Positions 1 through 11,837 of a DNA stretch of 64,000 nt are shown here, one piece after another. Made by a program: the position numbers and the translations under genes. The stretch comes from Prinsepia uniflora (taxonomy: Eukaryota; Streptophyta; Magnoliopsida; Rosales; Rosaceae). Within the stretch, counting starts at the first letter, position 1; every line of letters begins with the position of its first letter. The notes beneath the pieces were generated by a model. That model had not been told where the DNA came from and did no database searches. It was given only the letters and a program-made list of their open reading frames with translations. The stretch is from contig CM064870.1 in NCBI GenBank assembly GCA_032719365.1, positions 39,402,194 through 39,466,193 of the forward strand. Direction: 5' to 3'.

Positions 1-1967
1 TCACTGTCGCGACCATCTCGAGACCATGGTGCACACGTCACCGATCGATCCTCTAAACCGTCAGCACTCCGAAGTCAAGCCTCCATTGGTTGCTCAACAA
101 CGGGATGTGCATCGTGACCCCTTCGGAAGCAACGCATCCCAATCCGGAGGCGAGCGACACGTCCTCCGTCGCCGTGCACACAGCACCCGTTGCGACCACG
201 ACTCCGACCTACGGGTCGTCAATAAGGTCTCATGCCCGAGTGAAAACCAAATCCAAATAGGTCTCATGATCGATTTTGCCTTTCCAAAACCATTTCATGA
301 AAACTGAAAACGTAAGCGCGTATAAGCATGTATAAAACCCGAAAACCTCGAAGTACGTGCCCATACGTAAACACACACCAAAATGCACTCAAGGAATCAC
401 AAAACATACATTAAAACATGTATAAAACATTTATGCATGCATCGATTTCATAAAGAAAGTCCACTCACAGACCGTCCGAGCTGCTGCCTCAATATGTGCG
501 CCGTACGCCTTTCCGGGTCAATCGTCATCTCTGAGATTCCCAAACCTGTCCAAATCACTTTAGAGGGTTACTAACTACTTAATTAACCCCTCACTAAAGC
601 CCCGTATCTTTCTGGGATTTCTAACTATTTTTAAACGCGCACCAAAACCTTCGGACAGCCTGAACTATATCGGGACGATGTCCGATCAACTCGAAACCAG
701 TCCCAAAATGTTCGTTACATCGAATAGATGATTTGAAATGTTGGAACCGTTCCCAAAAGATTGGACACGTGCCCCCATGCGCCCAGGGAAGCCCCTGCAT
801 GTCAGCCCATGCGCCGTGCACTGTAGCATCATCCCTGTCCTCCAGCAGCCGGTCCGAACCGGCCGTCTCGGTTCTGTTCTGCAATTGGACCGGATTGATC
901 GGTCCAGGCCCCTACATGGTCCAGTTTTCACCATTTTCTTCCCTAGTCTATCCAATCCTTCCTATTTTTGCCCTAGGAACCTAAACCTATCAACCAAATC
1001 CTCTAAAACCTAGAAAACCCGAACGGTACAATAATTCTTCACGGTTCAAGTTTTCCAAAACCTCCCCCATGGTGTCTCGACCTCCAACCTTCCTCAAAAG
1101 CATCCTAATACTCTCCTACTAACCCATTTAACTCAAAACAATCAACAAAAATGGTCCATAATACATAGAATGGAAAAATGGATTAAATCGGTTAAAACCG
1201 ATTACCTGTGCACGGTTCCTCCTCCGCCGTCCACGGCGGCTCTGGCTGGGCTCGCCACCACCTTCCTCAGCTCCTCAGTTCATCCTCTGGCCTCTCACAA
1301 AGGGTTATAGGGTCAAGGGTTTGGGTTGGATTGAATATGGTGATCGGGTTTGGTTGGGAGAAATGGGAAAATGATCGATGTAAAGGGGAAGGGATATGCA
1401 TGGGTTTGGTTTGGATGGGAAATGGATGGGTGACACTTGTCACTCATCCATTGGCCTGTCCAATAATATCTGGGCCCCACTAGAATTCAAATAAGCTTCT
1501 GTCTCGAAAAACGTGCAATACTGCACTCGAACTTCCGTGAACCGTAACTTCGCCGTCGAACGTCCGAATTCGACGTGCCGCCTGTCTACGGATTTTTATC
1601 GTCGTGATCTACGTCACGGTCCTTGGCCCTCGGCCATCCGACCTCCCGTGTCAAAAGTCAACTATTGGCCCCTATTCACCCAAATGATCAAAATGCTCCC
1701 GATCTTCCGATCGTCACAACTTCTTCCACGAATGTCGGAATCGAACGTGCCACCTGTCTATAAACTCGTGACGTCCCGAACTACGTCACAGTCATCAGCC
1801 AAAGTCCATTTGACCGTCCGAATGAAAATTCAACGTTTTACCCATTCCAGGGGCAAAATTGACATTTTTCACCGAGCGTCCGATAATCCTCGTCTAATCC
1901 CCGATTAGTCTAGCTAATCCGTAATTAATCCTTAATTAATCCCGTTAATTCGGGATGGGTCGTTACA
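1..1967 (-). mobile_element. Element H 3' LTR, cut by window edge
   Basis: This is the 3' LTR of a minus-strand Ty3/gypsy-type element. Read on the minus strand it starts TGTAACGACCC at 1967, immediately after a polypurine tract at 1969-1982. Positions 1 onward align with 6310 onward, the same stretch of the element's 5' LTR, with scattered substitutions. The far end lies outside the window, so its target duplication cannot be seen. Open frames inside it run antisense to the LTR and look like no known protein. It contains a copy of the conserved LTR palindrome at 1424-1449. Confidence 0.88.
1424..1449. promoter_or_regulatory. Conserved 26-bp LTR palindrome, H 3' LTR copy
   Basis: The left arm is GGATGGGTGACAC and the right arm TTGTCACTCATCC. 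It is nearly self-complementary, with mismatches at the sixth base and at the centre. A CCAAT-type pentamer (ATTGG on this strand) follows directly. The same block recurs in most long LTRs of the window. Its function is unknown; a protein-binding site in the LTR promoter is the simplest guess. Confidence 0.6.
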
Positions 1968-4900
1968 AACTTCCCCCCTTAAATAATTTCGTCCTCGAAA
2001 TTCAAATTGACCCGATTTCCACAACCAACTGTGGAAATGCAATCGTGTCTCCGCACACGGCCACTCTGGTGTACAAATACACGTCCGTCACTATGCCGTA
2101 CTCGTCGGTACGTACCGTCACCGATGCTCCCAAGTTCCATTTCAACTCTCATTATCTGCGTTCCGATCGTTGGCTTGTGAGAGTCATCAAGTTGACTTTT
2201 CAGTCTGATGGTTCTTCTTACCTGACAATCAGAATTAATGTCCTAATCAGTATCCGATTGGCAACTATACCACTGCTCCCACGGAGCGATACTCAACTTA
2301 TGTCACTGTCACTAAGTCCACTAGTACGCTCGGCTCCACTGTGCTCCCGCTGCACACTCTGATCTCGACTCGCTCTCGAGTCCTCATACCGTATCGTATC
2401 TCACATCACTCAGAAATCTCCTCCGTTGCTATCTAGACTCACCTCGAGTCCCAACCATCGTACTACACATCCTGTCGATACACAATCAATGTCTCACCCC
2501 TCCGGGTGTACACAGAACTCCAATCGAATACTTGTCTCAGCAGAAAACACAAACAGACACTAGGGTTCCATTGGCCCACACGGCCCTGAGCTCTCGGCTC
2601 ACCAACTATCTGAACCCTCTCTGTTAACTCTGCTCAAGCACACAGCATTCGACGTCTTGTCACTATACCAATATGTTGGAACACATCCGATCATAGTACT
2701 CATCGGTCTGATGTTCAATCGTGCATCACGGGCCAACCTCAATCCAACACTATCTCTATTCTCAAATCCATCTCGAGGCATCGGCTATTCATCTCTTCCT
2801 GATTGATACCTAGGTATCGTTTTCATCTCACCTTTATTCTCACTTCCAAACTCTGTCATCTCACCAACTATGCTAAGGGATCCTTAAAAGTTCTCTTCTA
2901 TTCCTAGCTTAGCATAATCAGCAAGGCAAATCACTCCAATGACAACCAGACCTCGGTCTAAATGCCCCACAGTTGTCATAATCGCTTCCGTCATCTCGAC
3001 CATCCTCACGTTTCTCAATCTATCTCGTCTTGGGTACTCGCCTGTCACATCACTAGATGTGACACCACGAATCATCTGATCTCCAATTCAATCCAATTTT
3101 ACATCACTGTCGTCTCCTTCCTCATCAATCCTTATGAGGAAAGTTGAAGATGATGACATCAAAATTCATTCCATGTCATCCTCCGGCATCCAACACGATC
3201 TGCTAAGGAGCAGAAAATGAAAAGTCTCCTTCACCGGTCTCGACTTAGAGGCCAGGATACCCAATTTTTCTAATAGTTCTTTTTCCTGAGCTAGAAGTCC
3301 TTCTTCCTAACTCAACTAAGAACATTATCTGATAATTACTGTAATGGTTAATCCTTCCCTTCATGATTAAACACTTCCAGTGATTCCGGCTTCTCCCCTT
3401 GCCGTTCACGTCGGTAACTTCATTCGCACGTTCCAATCCTTATGGGATCTAAATGCAGCACCTACCACTCGTACCATCCGTTCACCACGATCTAAGGTAC
3501 CTGTCACCAATGCAGGTATAGCGTAAATCCCGCACCAAGCCACTCTGAATCTTCTCCGTCCCGCTCAGTGCCCACTGAACTCGCACGGCCACTGCGCTAT
3601 GGCATGACTACCAACTCGATCACAACAACTAACTCAGACATCATCCGCATGTCCGCACACAATCCAATTTGCCTATTCGTTTATGCCCGTTTATGCACAT
3701 GCAAAAGGATGTCAATTCATCCTAATCTGATGTGCCACCATACTACAGGGCCACAACATGCTATTTATGCACATCCAAAAGGATGTCGATTCATCCTAAT
3801 CTGATGTGCCACCTAACTAACGAGTCACAACAGGAGCCCTTACGTGGTCCAATCCTTCCGACCAATGACAACTGTCGATAACTATTGTAGTGACCCATTC
3901 TATTTCTCACTATCAAATTCTCCTCAAACTAGTGTATACGACACTCAGGAGGTATGGTCAACCATAGCCAACCAACCATCACCAATTGTCAAGACAAATA
4001 TATATCATCCGACGAATCCTTCTCATCGCGTAATGGTAGAACCTTACCATGAGCATCTCACGACTGAGCTATCCTCAGCTCGTGGCTCGTCGTCTACTCT
4101 AGTATCCTCGTCACGACTGACGAATCCCATCATCACAATCGTCACGGCAACCTGAGCCTATTTAACTGGATATGACTCGACCACGTCCATCGATAGCTGC
4201 GTTTGCTACACCCTCGTGCAGACCGATCTCAGGAGCACTCTGCTATTGAGACTCCAAAACTATGTGGTCGACTCACCACCAGCACTAACTGCTCAACTCG
4301 TAACATCCATTGATCGGTCCATCTCGGACTCCGATTGACAAGAACCACACTCCTGGTAGTTCATCCAATCAATCACCAATTGGGGTTACCACAACTCGGC
4401 TGCTCGCTGCAGCGGCCGCTCCCTGCAGTATGTCCATCACAAGTAATCCCTCTCCTCGACTCTGAAGGATCGTCGTACTCCGATACTGGTATCCCAACAA
4501 CCAGTAACCACAACATGAGGACCTCGTCCTCTCGTAATTCTACGACTCTCAACCATTGGCCTCCACAAGAACTTGGCCAAACGCCGTGCCTAACACCGCA
4601 CAACGGCTACACGTCGTAATCGTATCCTATCGTGTCACACCACAACTACACCGGCATCTCTTGCCAGTTGACATCACTCTGGGATTCGACACCTCTAAAC
4701 GTGGAAACTCTCACCAACTAGGATCGACGGTCCTATTCCAACCAGCCTCAACTAAGGTTCTCGTGCGTCTGCATGCTCCGAGCAACCCAATCTCGATCCT
4801 TGTGGTTCTATCGTGGACGATCCCAACGTCCAAGCTCCACGAATTTCACTAAGCTCCGTTCCATGTCTATCAAGACGCCTCGGCGATTCTAACTCTCAGG

Positions 4901-5179
4901 TCATCCTACTGCGTCTACTGATCCACTGGATCCTATCTCCAGCAACACGACGGTCCTAAGCCGTTAGATTTGTACACGTACTAATCCCGCTCGGGATTCA
5001 ACCTCTCGCACGACACGGCATTCTCTCGCACGCTCGAGATTCACCAACGTACAGGAACTAACGTAGATTCGACCGAATCCTCGTACTAGTACCCTAAATA
5101 TCAGGTTGATGATGGGCTGTTACGATTGGAGAGACATCACATCCTCGACCTGTGCGTACACTCTGCTCTGATACCAAGT
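1968..5179 (-). mobile_element. Element H internal region, non-coding
   Basis: This 3.2 kb interior lies between the PPT (1969-1982, with the typical flanking purine-rich sequence to about 1998) and the Met-tRNA-type PBS at 5165-5179. I find no gag, protease, reverse transcriptase or integrase motif in any frame, only short open frames. The PBS-proximal 100 bases match the same part of elements I, J and K, including a shared block reading CATCAACCTGATA on the element strand. This fits a LARD-like non-autonomous element that would need proteins from another element. A heavily decayed gag-pol is less likely, because K, I and J share the sequence without coding remnants. Confidence 0.75.
5165..5179 (-). 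other. Primer-binding site, element H
   Basis: On the minus strand this reads ACTTGGTATCAGAGC, directly after the 5' LTR end TGTCA-type terminus (CCCGTCA here). TGGTATCAGAGC is the usual complement of the 3' end of plant initiator Met-tRNA. Confidence 0.88.
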
Positions 5180-5233
5180 TGACGGGACCCGTCCCAAATC
5201 CCTTGGGAGTAGCGTTTGACGTACCTGCTCCCA

Positions 5234-5252
5234 TCTGACACGAAGTGTCAGA
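5234..5252 (-). promoter_or_regulatory. LTR 3'-end hairpin, element H
   Basis: Arms TCTGACAC and GTGTCAGA form a perfect 8-bp stem with a GAA loop, about 55 bp inside the LTR 3' end. The same inverted repeat is present near the 3' end of nearly every long LTR here. The likely location is the transcribed R/U5 part. Confidence 0.65.
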
Positions 5253-7486
5253 CAAGGGATATTTCTGTCCTTTGCCCAACCAGGCTATCAGAGTACGCCA
5301 GGATCCGAAGGGGGAATGTGATGTCTCTTCTCTGCTACAGCCGCATCCGCGATCAACCTGAAGGGCATTCAAAATACAAAACCTGTGAGTGGAAAAAACA
5401 AATATTTTATAAAAACATTTTCATAAAAGACCTTTATGCCCTTTATTAAAAATATATGCATGCATGCAAAAACCATTTCTAGGGTTCATGCTCGGTTCCC
5501 ATAAACCGTCATGAACCATCAAATCATTTGGGCCTTGGCCCGAAATCCTTAAATCAATACATGGGATCTCCGCCAAAACCAAAACACGTGGGAAGTCGTC
5601 CCAAAACCATCTCATATGGGTCTCAGCCTAAAACCAATACGCGAGGGTCTAAGCCCAACGCCATCTCAGTGAAAACTCGTACACATATACATATATACAT
5701 AGATAACCCATCCTAGGCACTTCCGGAGAACATGCCTACTCGACGCACATAGCCCTTAGGGAACACATCCCTGATATAGTCATGATGTCATCTCTATACT
5801 AGTGTGCACACTACTCGGGGTCTCACTCCGAGTCTTCTCCCAGTAATTCTCCATCTGGAAGGCTCAATCTCTGGATCTAGTCCGAGCTCTCTCTCTGGAT
5901 CTAGTCCGATCATCTTTCCGGAATCTGGTCCGGGACCACAACATAACGCCCACTCTTGGAACGGGATTCCTATGGGGATACCCACTCTGGTGTGTGGATC
6001 GTGACTCTCCAAGTCGACGTCTGGAGGAGACCAATCAATACGCTCATAAGGAGGGTATAAACATACTCGTATAGAAAAACCATAAAAACGGGACTCATGC
6101 CCGAAACACAATTCAATTGGGCCTTCTACCCGAACATAAGACTCAATAGGGCCTCTAGACCGATTTCACAATAACTGGGCATCGAACCCGAATTCAATCA
6201 ACTTGGCATCGAGCTCGATATCTCAGGGTCAGTCATGATCTCGATCGTAGCGATGCGTGCAACCATCAATCCAGGACCGCTCTCTATCCTGGTATGTCAC
6301 CGTGAACACATCACTGTCGCGACCATCTCGAGACCATGGTGTACACGTCACCGATCGATCCTCTAAACCGTCAACACTCCAAAGTCAAGCCTCCATTGGC
6401 CACTCAACAATGGGATGTGCATCGTGACCTCTCCAGAAGGAACGCATCCCAATCCGAAGGCGAGCGTCACGTCGTCCGTCGCCGTGCACACAGCACCCGT
6501 CGTGACCACGACTCCGACCTACGGGTCGTCAATAAGGTCTCATGCTCGAGTCAAAACCAAATTCAAATAGGTCTCATGCCCGATTTTACCTTTCCAAAAC
6601 CATTTCGTGGCACCACCTCCCGATTTTGGTGTGTGCCCATACGTAAACACACACCAAAATGCACTCAAGGAATCACAAAACATACATTAAAACATATATA
6701 AAACATTTATGCATGCATCGATTTCAGAAAGAAAGTCTACTCACAGACCGTCCGCGCTGCTACCTCGATATGTGCGACGTACGCCTTTCCGGGTCAATTA
6801 TCGTCTATGGGATTCCCAAAAGATTGGACACGAGCAACCACGTGCCCAAGGAAGCCCCTCTGCGTGAGCCCACGCGCCGGGCACTGTAGCATCGTCCATG
6901 TCCTCCAGCGGCTGGTCCGAACCGGCCGTTCCGGTTCTGTTCTGCAACTAGACCGGCGTGACCGGTCCAGGCCCCTACACGGTCCAGTTTTAACCATTTT
7001 CTTCCCTAGTCGATCCAATCCTTCCTATTTTTGCCCTCGGAACCTAAACCTATCAACCAAATCCTCTAAAACCTAGAAAACCCGAACGGTCCAATAATTC
7101 TTCACGGTTCAAGTTTTCCAAAACCTCCCCCACGGTGTCTCGACCTCCAACCTTCCTGAAAATCATCCTAATACTCTCTTACTAACCCATTTAACTCAAA
7201 ACAATCCATAAAAACGGTCCATAATACATAGAATCGAAAAATGGATTAAATCGGTTAAAACCGATTACCTGTGCACGGTTCCTCCTCCGCCGTCCACGGC
7301 AGCTCTGGCTAGGCTGGCCACCACCTTCCTCAGCTCCTCAGCTCATCCTCTGGCCTCTCACAAAGGGTTATAGGGTCAAGGGTTTGGGTTGGATTGAAAA
7401 TGGTGATCGGGTTTGGTTGGGAAAAATGGGAAAATGATCGATGTAAAGGGGAAGGGATATGCATGGGTTTGGTTTGGATGGGCAAT

Positions 7487-7512
7487 GGATGGGTGACACT
7501 TGTCACTCATCC
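7487..7512. promoter_or_regulatory. Conserved 26-bp LTR palindrome, H 5' LTR copy
   Basis: The copy is identical in arrangement to 1424-1449: GGATGGGTGACAC then TTGTCACTCATCC, followed by ATTGG. It lies about 520 bp from the transcription-sense start of the LTR. Confidence 0.6.
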
Positions 7513-8030
7513 ATTGGCCTGTCCAATAATATCTGGGCCCCACTAAAAGTCAAATAAGCTTCCGTCTCGAAAAACGTGCAATACTGCACTCGGACTTCCT
7601 TGAACCTTAACTTCGTCGTCGAACGTCCGAATTCGACGTGTCACCTGTCTACGGATTTGTATCGTCATGATCTATGCCACGGTCCTTGGCCCATGGCCAT
7701 CCGACCTCCCGAGTCAAAAGTTAACTATTGGCCCCTATTCACCCAAATTATCAAAATGCCCCCGATCTTCCAATCGTCACAACTTCTTCCACGAATGTCG
7801 GAATCGAACGTGCCACCTATCTATGAACTCGTGACATCCCGAACTACGTCACAGTCATCGGCCAAAGTCCATTTGACCTTCCGAATGAAAAGTCAACGTT
7901 TTGCCCATTCCAAGGGAAAAATAGACATTTTGTACCGAACATCCGATAATCCTAGTCTAATCCCCGATTAGTCTTTCTAATCCATCATTAATCCTTAATT
8001 AATCCCGCTAATTCGGGACGGGTCTTTACA

Positions 8031-8874
8031 TCTAACACTTCTAAACGCATACGGCGTCATCCGGAATCATCTTATCACTGCTAGATTTCATCCAACTCAT
8101 CTCAGTCATCTCACTCACTATTGAGATTCCGTCAACTTATCTCTACTGAAATGTCACACTAACATTCGAGTGGGAGTAAGACTCGACACAAACCGATGAA
8201 TCCTCATTGTCTCAATCGCTACTGAACCATGAACACATCACGATAAGGTCACAAACCTCTACTCGTACTGATGGTAGCTCAGTACTTCGCCTCTAGAGAT
8301 AAGCTCCACCTCTCAAGATAAACTCCACCACTCTCGTATCTCGATAAGACTGGGCAAGAATAACATATGAACATTCCTCGAACGTCGCCCAACTCTATAT
8401 AATCTCATCCACGTCTGTATATAGCAATGTTTGCCACGGATTGGTCCACTCCGGGATCCGATCCACAAGTACCACTCTCCTAGTAACTTGTTCAACCAAT
8501 CTCAACTAAAGTCATCTACGTCCTCGGCTGCTACCAACAGCACATCCATCTTGACCAATCATTGGTCAGGACTCTAGATGAACACGATACTGGCATCCAC
8601 TCAACCAGTAACTACGACCTGAGGATCTCATCCACTCGTAACTCTACATCTGGCTGAGAGCCGCCTGGACCATAAGAAACTCGCCCCTCCTCGAGTCCAA
8701 TACCACGAACTACGGCATACTATGCCAAACAAGATCTATCCAGGGTCATTCCTACTTAACTTTCCTATCCTTACCCTCACTATCAGGTTGATAACGGGAA
8801 GACAACAGCCCAAAGATATCACATCCGACAGATGCGCAACACTACAAAAGCAACCTAGTGCTCTGATACCAAGC
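8031..8874 (-). mobile_element. Element I internal fragment, non-coding
   Basis: This is the PBS-side 844 bp of the interior of element I. It is interrupted on the left by element H; the rest lies outside the window. It aligns with 12395-13192 of element J. In element K (plus strand, about 28799-29480) the related segment also carries the leader block and the stretch with the repeated TCTCGAT/CGAGG words. No coding motif is visible. The PBS occupies 8860-8874. Confidence 0.75.
8860..8874 (-). other. Primer-binding site, element I
   Basis: The minus strand reads GCTTGGTATCAGAGC, abutting the LTR end TGTCA. It is an initiator Met-tRNA type PBS. Confidence 0.88.
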
Positions 8875-9133
8875 TGACAGGACCCATACCAATCTCCTTG
8901 GATTATCATGGGATGCGCCCTACTCTCGTCTGACACTGCGTGCCTGACCAAGGATAGCACCATAACCAGCTCGGGGTTACAAGAAGGCGTAGTGACTTAT
9001 GAAATCTGCAGCGACATGTGATCTCTCGATCTCTGCTACAGTTTGCATCTGCGATCAACCTGAAGGGTATCAAAAACATAAAATCCGTGAGTGTACAAAA
9101 ATAAACAGTTCGAAAAAAAATTCCGAAATAAAC

Positions 9134-9140
9134 ATTTATA
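9134..9140 (-). promoter_or_regulatory. TATA-like box in element I LTR
   Basis: The minus strand reads GGGTATAAATG about 260 bp before the LTR 3' end. The same GGGTATAAA context occurs at the matching place in the LTRs of J, G, K and D, which supports a promoter role. The start site is not known. Confidence 0.5.
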
Positions 9141-9630
9141 CCCTTCGCTTTACAAAGCATGCATGCATATCAATTTAAAAACCATTTCATTTTCAATAAA
9201 ACGGTTATGTGATAAAAACCAATGCAATCATCGTAAAACCATCACATGTTTCAAAACATCTGGACCCAAATTAGTAAGTAAAAAACCTCGGGACCCATTC
9301 TCATATCCAACATCCGTCTCTCCGTCAATTTTTGTCAAATCATCAATTGTCACAATATCATTGCTACGCGTGCGACTCGAGATTATACATCCGAATATAT
9401 ATCTAGCTCTGGAGGCCATGGCTTGACGTCGAGGTGTTCTAACTCAGGATCACACATCACACATGATGGTCGACGTTTATGCAATGGCATCTACAGGCTC
9501 GGAACCCTTAGCTTGACGTCTGCAAAATGTCCATCTATGACACTCATGTAGGCAGTGTCTTCGTGACCTTTCCAGGATCACACATCACACAGGAAGGTTG
9601 ATGTTTAGAGGCTACTATCACATCATCGGG

Positions 9631-9723
9631 TCCTTTCCGGAGAAACACATTCCAACCTGAGGTCCTTTCCGGGGAAACACATTCCAACCTGAGGCCCTTT
9701 CCGGGGAAACACATTCTTACCGG
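9631..9723. repeat. 32-bp tandem triplicate
   Basis: There are three units beginning TCCTTTCCGG/CCCTTTCCGG and containing AAACACATTC. The third is slightly shorter and diverged. They lie inside the LTR of element I and are a local expansion, not a gene. Confidence 0.8.
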
Positions 9724-10491
9724 AGTCATATCCATCACCTCATAAAATGGTCATAATAAAAATATAGGAAACACATTTTCAACTTTCATTTCTCAAATCA
9801 AAATAGTTATTTGACATAGGGTCTCAGCACAAAATTAGTTTCCACAAATCTCATAAAATCAGTGTCCAGTCCTTATTTCACAATCTCAAAACTGTTTCAT
9901 AAATCCATAACAGGGTCACAAGCCCGATATCATATCCAAATCTAAAAACCATTTCACTATCATATCGTTGTTCAATTTTTCGTTTGACTATACTCTAAGT
10001 CAAAGCTTAAATCAACTGGGTCTTAAAACCTGAAACACTGATTTCACGCATCTTCGTGAAATCATTCAAATCGATAATTAAAACATTTATGCAAATCATA
10101 TAAAACATAAACCGATCATTTAAAATCATATTCATAAAGCACTAAAACACATATATATATATGCATCATTTAGAAATCAAAGTCCATTCACACATTGTCC
10201 GTGCTGCACGCTCAAATCCCTCGTCGTAACCTAGTTTGAAGCCAATCCACTGTCTTCGAGACATCCAGGACTGTCCAAATCATGTCCAAAGGCTACTAAA
10301 ACCCTATACATGTTCATACCAAAAGCCCCTAACTATTCCGGAACCAAAAATGCATCTTGAACACGCTTCTCGAGGCTAAAAACCTCCAAATAACCAATCA
10401 AACAATTTTCGATCGACCTAAAACCAGCACCATTCGATTCAGATCGTCGAAACCATTTAAACAAGATCGATTGCACCTCAAAATTTGTGGC

Positions 10492-10963
10492 CACGTGCCC
10501 ACGCGCCCTCAACTTTCGTCATCTGGTAACGTCAGTCCTAACTGACGTCATCTATCAGCCCTAGATGACGTCACTGCTGACGTTAGCCTGACAGGTCTGA
10601 CAGCCTGGCACGTGGCACACCCTAACTAGTGCCACGTGTCACCCTCTAACACTGCCACGTCACGTGATGAGGTCATCATGCTGATGTCATCACTACCACG
10701 TGTCACTGACACGTTAGCTCTGACAACCTAACACCTGTTTGATACCCTGCAGTGTGGCACCACCTCGTTAGTCCACGTGGTCTGACAATGCTAACATGGA
10801 CCTTCCACATCAGCTGCCACGTCATCTGACATACTCTAATAGCTTGCCACGTGGCACCACCTCACTAGTCCACGTGGGTGGTCAACGTTGACATGGACTT
10901 GCCACCTCACGATTGACTCACCTGACACTACGCCATGTCTTTCCAACCAAGCCTTGCCACGTG
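10492..10963. promoter_or_regulatory. Dense CACGTG / TGACGTCA cluster in LTR
   Basis: I count nine CACGTG hexamers in about 470 bp (first bases 10492, 10609, 10633, 10661, 10697, 10774, 10848, 10871, 10958) and two perfect TGACGTCA octamers (10543, 10566). These are textbook plant bZIP/bHLH binding cores (G-box and C-box). Sparser versions occur at the matching position of other LTRs (14870-15040, 18880-19140, 40230-40520, 61000-61150). Whether they bind anything in this tissue context is not shown by sequence. Confidence 0.6.
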
Positions 10964-11476
10964 GTCTGACATCATGACATGGCTTGCCAAGTCATCATCG
11001 TCTACCTCTGGCTAGTCATCACCGCCGTTCTTCGCCCAATCGACTCGAATTAAGCCTAGAAATCGACCCCAATGAACCAAACTACAAAAATGTACCTTGA
11101 ATTTGATGGCCAAGCTCAACTCCCACGGGTTTCCTTTGACTCGTCCCTAGGACGATTCTAACCACCAATTTTTTCCGTTTTGTTACCTACAGGTTCGTAA
11201 GAGCTCAACAAAGGCAACCCTGGCAACAAAACCAACCTGAAACGTCCAAAATCGAACTCCAAATCGAAACGGGTTTCGGGTTTACATTTTTGTTTTCCTT
11301 AAGCCACTGTCATGGCTCAGCCGTCCACCGTCGTCCCATCCTCTGAATCTCACCCTCTCACTCTTTGTTTCCCTAAACCAAAACAGCATAATGAAGATGA
11401 CAATTGTATGGGTGGGTTTTGGGTTGATGCACAAAATGAATGGGAAAAGGTGCATGAATGTGTGCTGGCCATCAAT

Positions 11477-11502
11477 AGATGAGTGACACTTGTCACTCAT
11501 CC
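11477..11502. promoter_or_regulatory. Conserved 26-bp LTR palindrome, element I copy
   Basis: The arms are AGATGAGTGACAC and TTGTCACTCATCC, followed by ATTGG. There are only two off-palindrome positions (outermost base and centre). Confidence 0.6.
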
Positions 11503-11837
11503 ATTGGCTCATGCTAGGATATTTTGGGCCCCAAATTCAAATCCCAAAAGTCAACCGCCTCGATTTTAATGCAACTATGAATAATTTAAACAATCATTCT
11601 TGACCCGTAACTCTACGTACAATGTCCGATTTTGACATGCCACCTGTCTACAGACTCGTATCATCTCGATCTATGTAATAGACCTCGGTCCACGTACATT
11701 TAACCTCCAAAGCCAAAAGTCAAATTTTTACCCTCATCTAGGGGTAAAATTATTATTTTACCTCGATCGTCCAATAACTCTCGGTTAATCCTGATTAATC
11801 CATAATTAATCCCATAAGTTCGGGAAGGGTCGTTACA

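Larger units (their letters stand above)
5180..8030 (-). mobile_element. Element H 5' LTR
   Basis: This 2851-bp LTR is in minus orientation, starting TGTAAAGACCC at 8030 and ending at 5180 next to the PBS. It is homologous to 1-1967. Relative to that copy it lacks about 220 bp near 6810, where a junction falls on a short TTCCCAAA repeat, plus a smaller stretch near 6600. The right flank 8031-8035 (TCTAA) would be the target duplication, but its partner is outside the window. It holds the 3'-end hairpin (5234-5252) and the 26-bp palindrome (7487-7512). Confidence 0.9.
8875..11837 (-). mobile_element. Element I 5' LTR
   Basis: This complete 2963-bp minus-oriented LTR begins TGTAACGACCC at 11837 and ends TGTCA at 8875 beside its PBS. 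The right flank 11838-11842 (CGGAA) is the expected target duplication, but the partner copy is beyond the window. The LTR carries a TATA-like box (9134-9140), a 32-bp triplicate (9631-9723), a dense CACGTG cluster (10492-10963) and the 26-bp palindrome (11477-11502). Its 3'-end inverted repeat (8929-8947) is imperfect. Confidence 0.88.

Noticed and set aside
1513..1908. 131-codon open frame, also open with the same length at 7576-7971
   Set aside because: It is antisense within the two LTRs of element H, which are recent copies of each other. No known domain or codon pattern, and other family LTRs keep only a part of the frame.
9631..9723. Possible CRISPR-like array
   Set aside because: Adjacent 32-bp units without spacers; a simple tandem duplication in a plant LTR.
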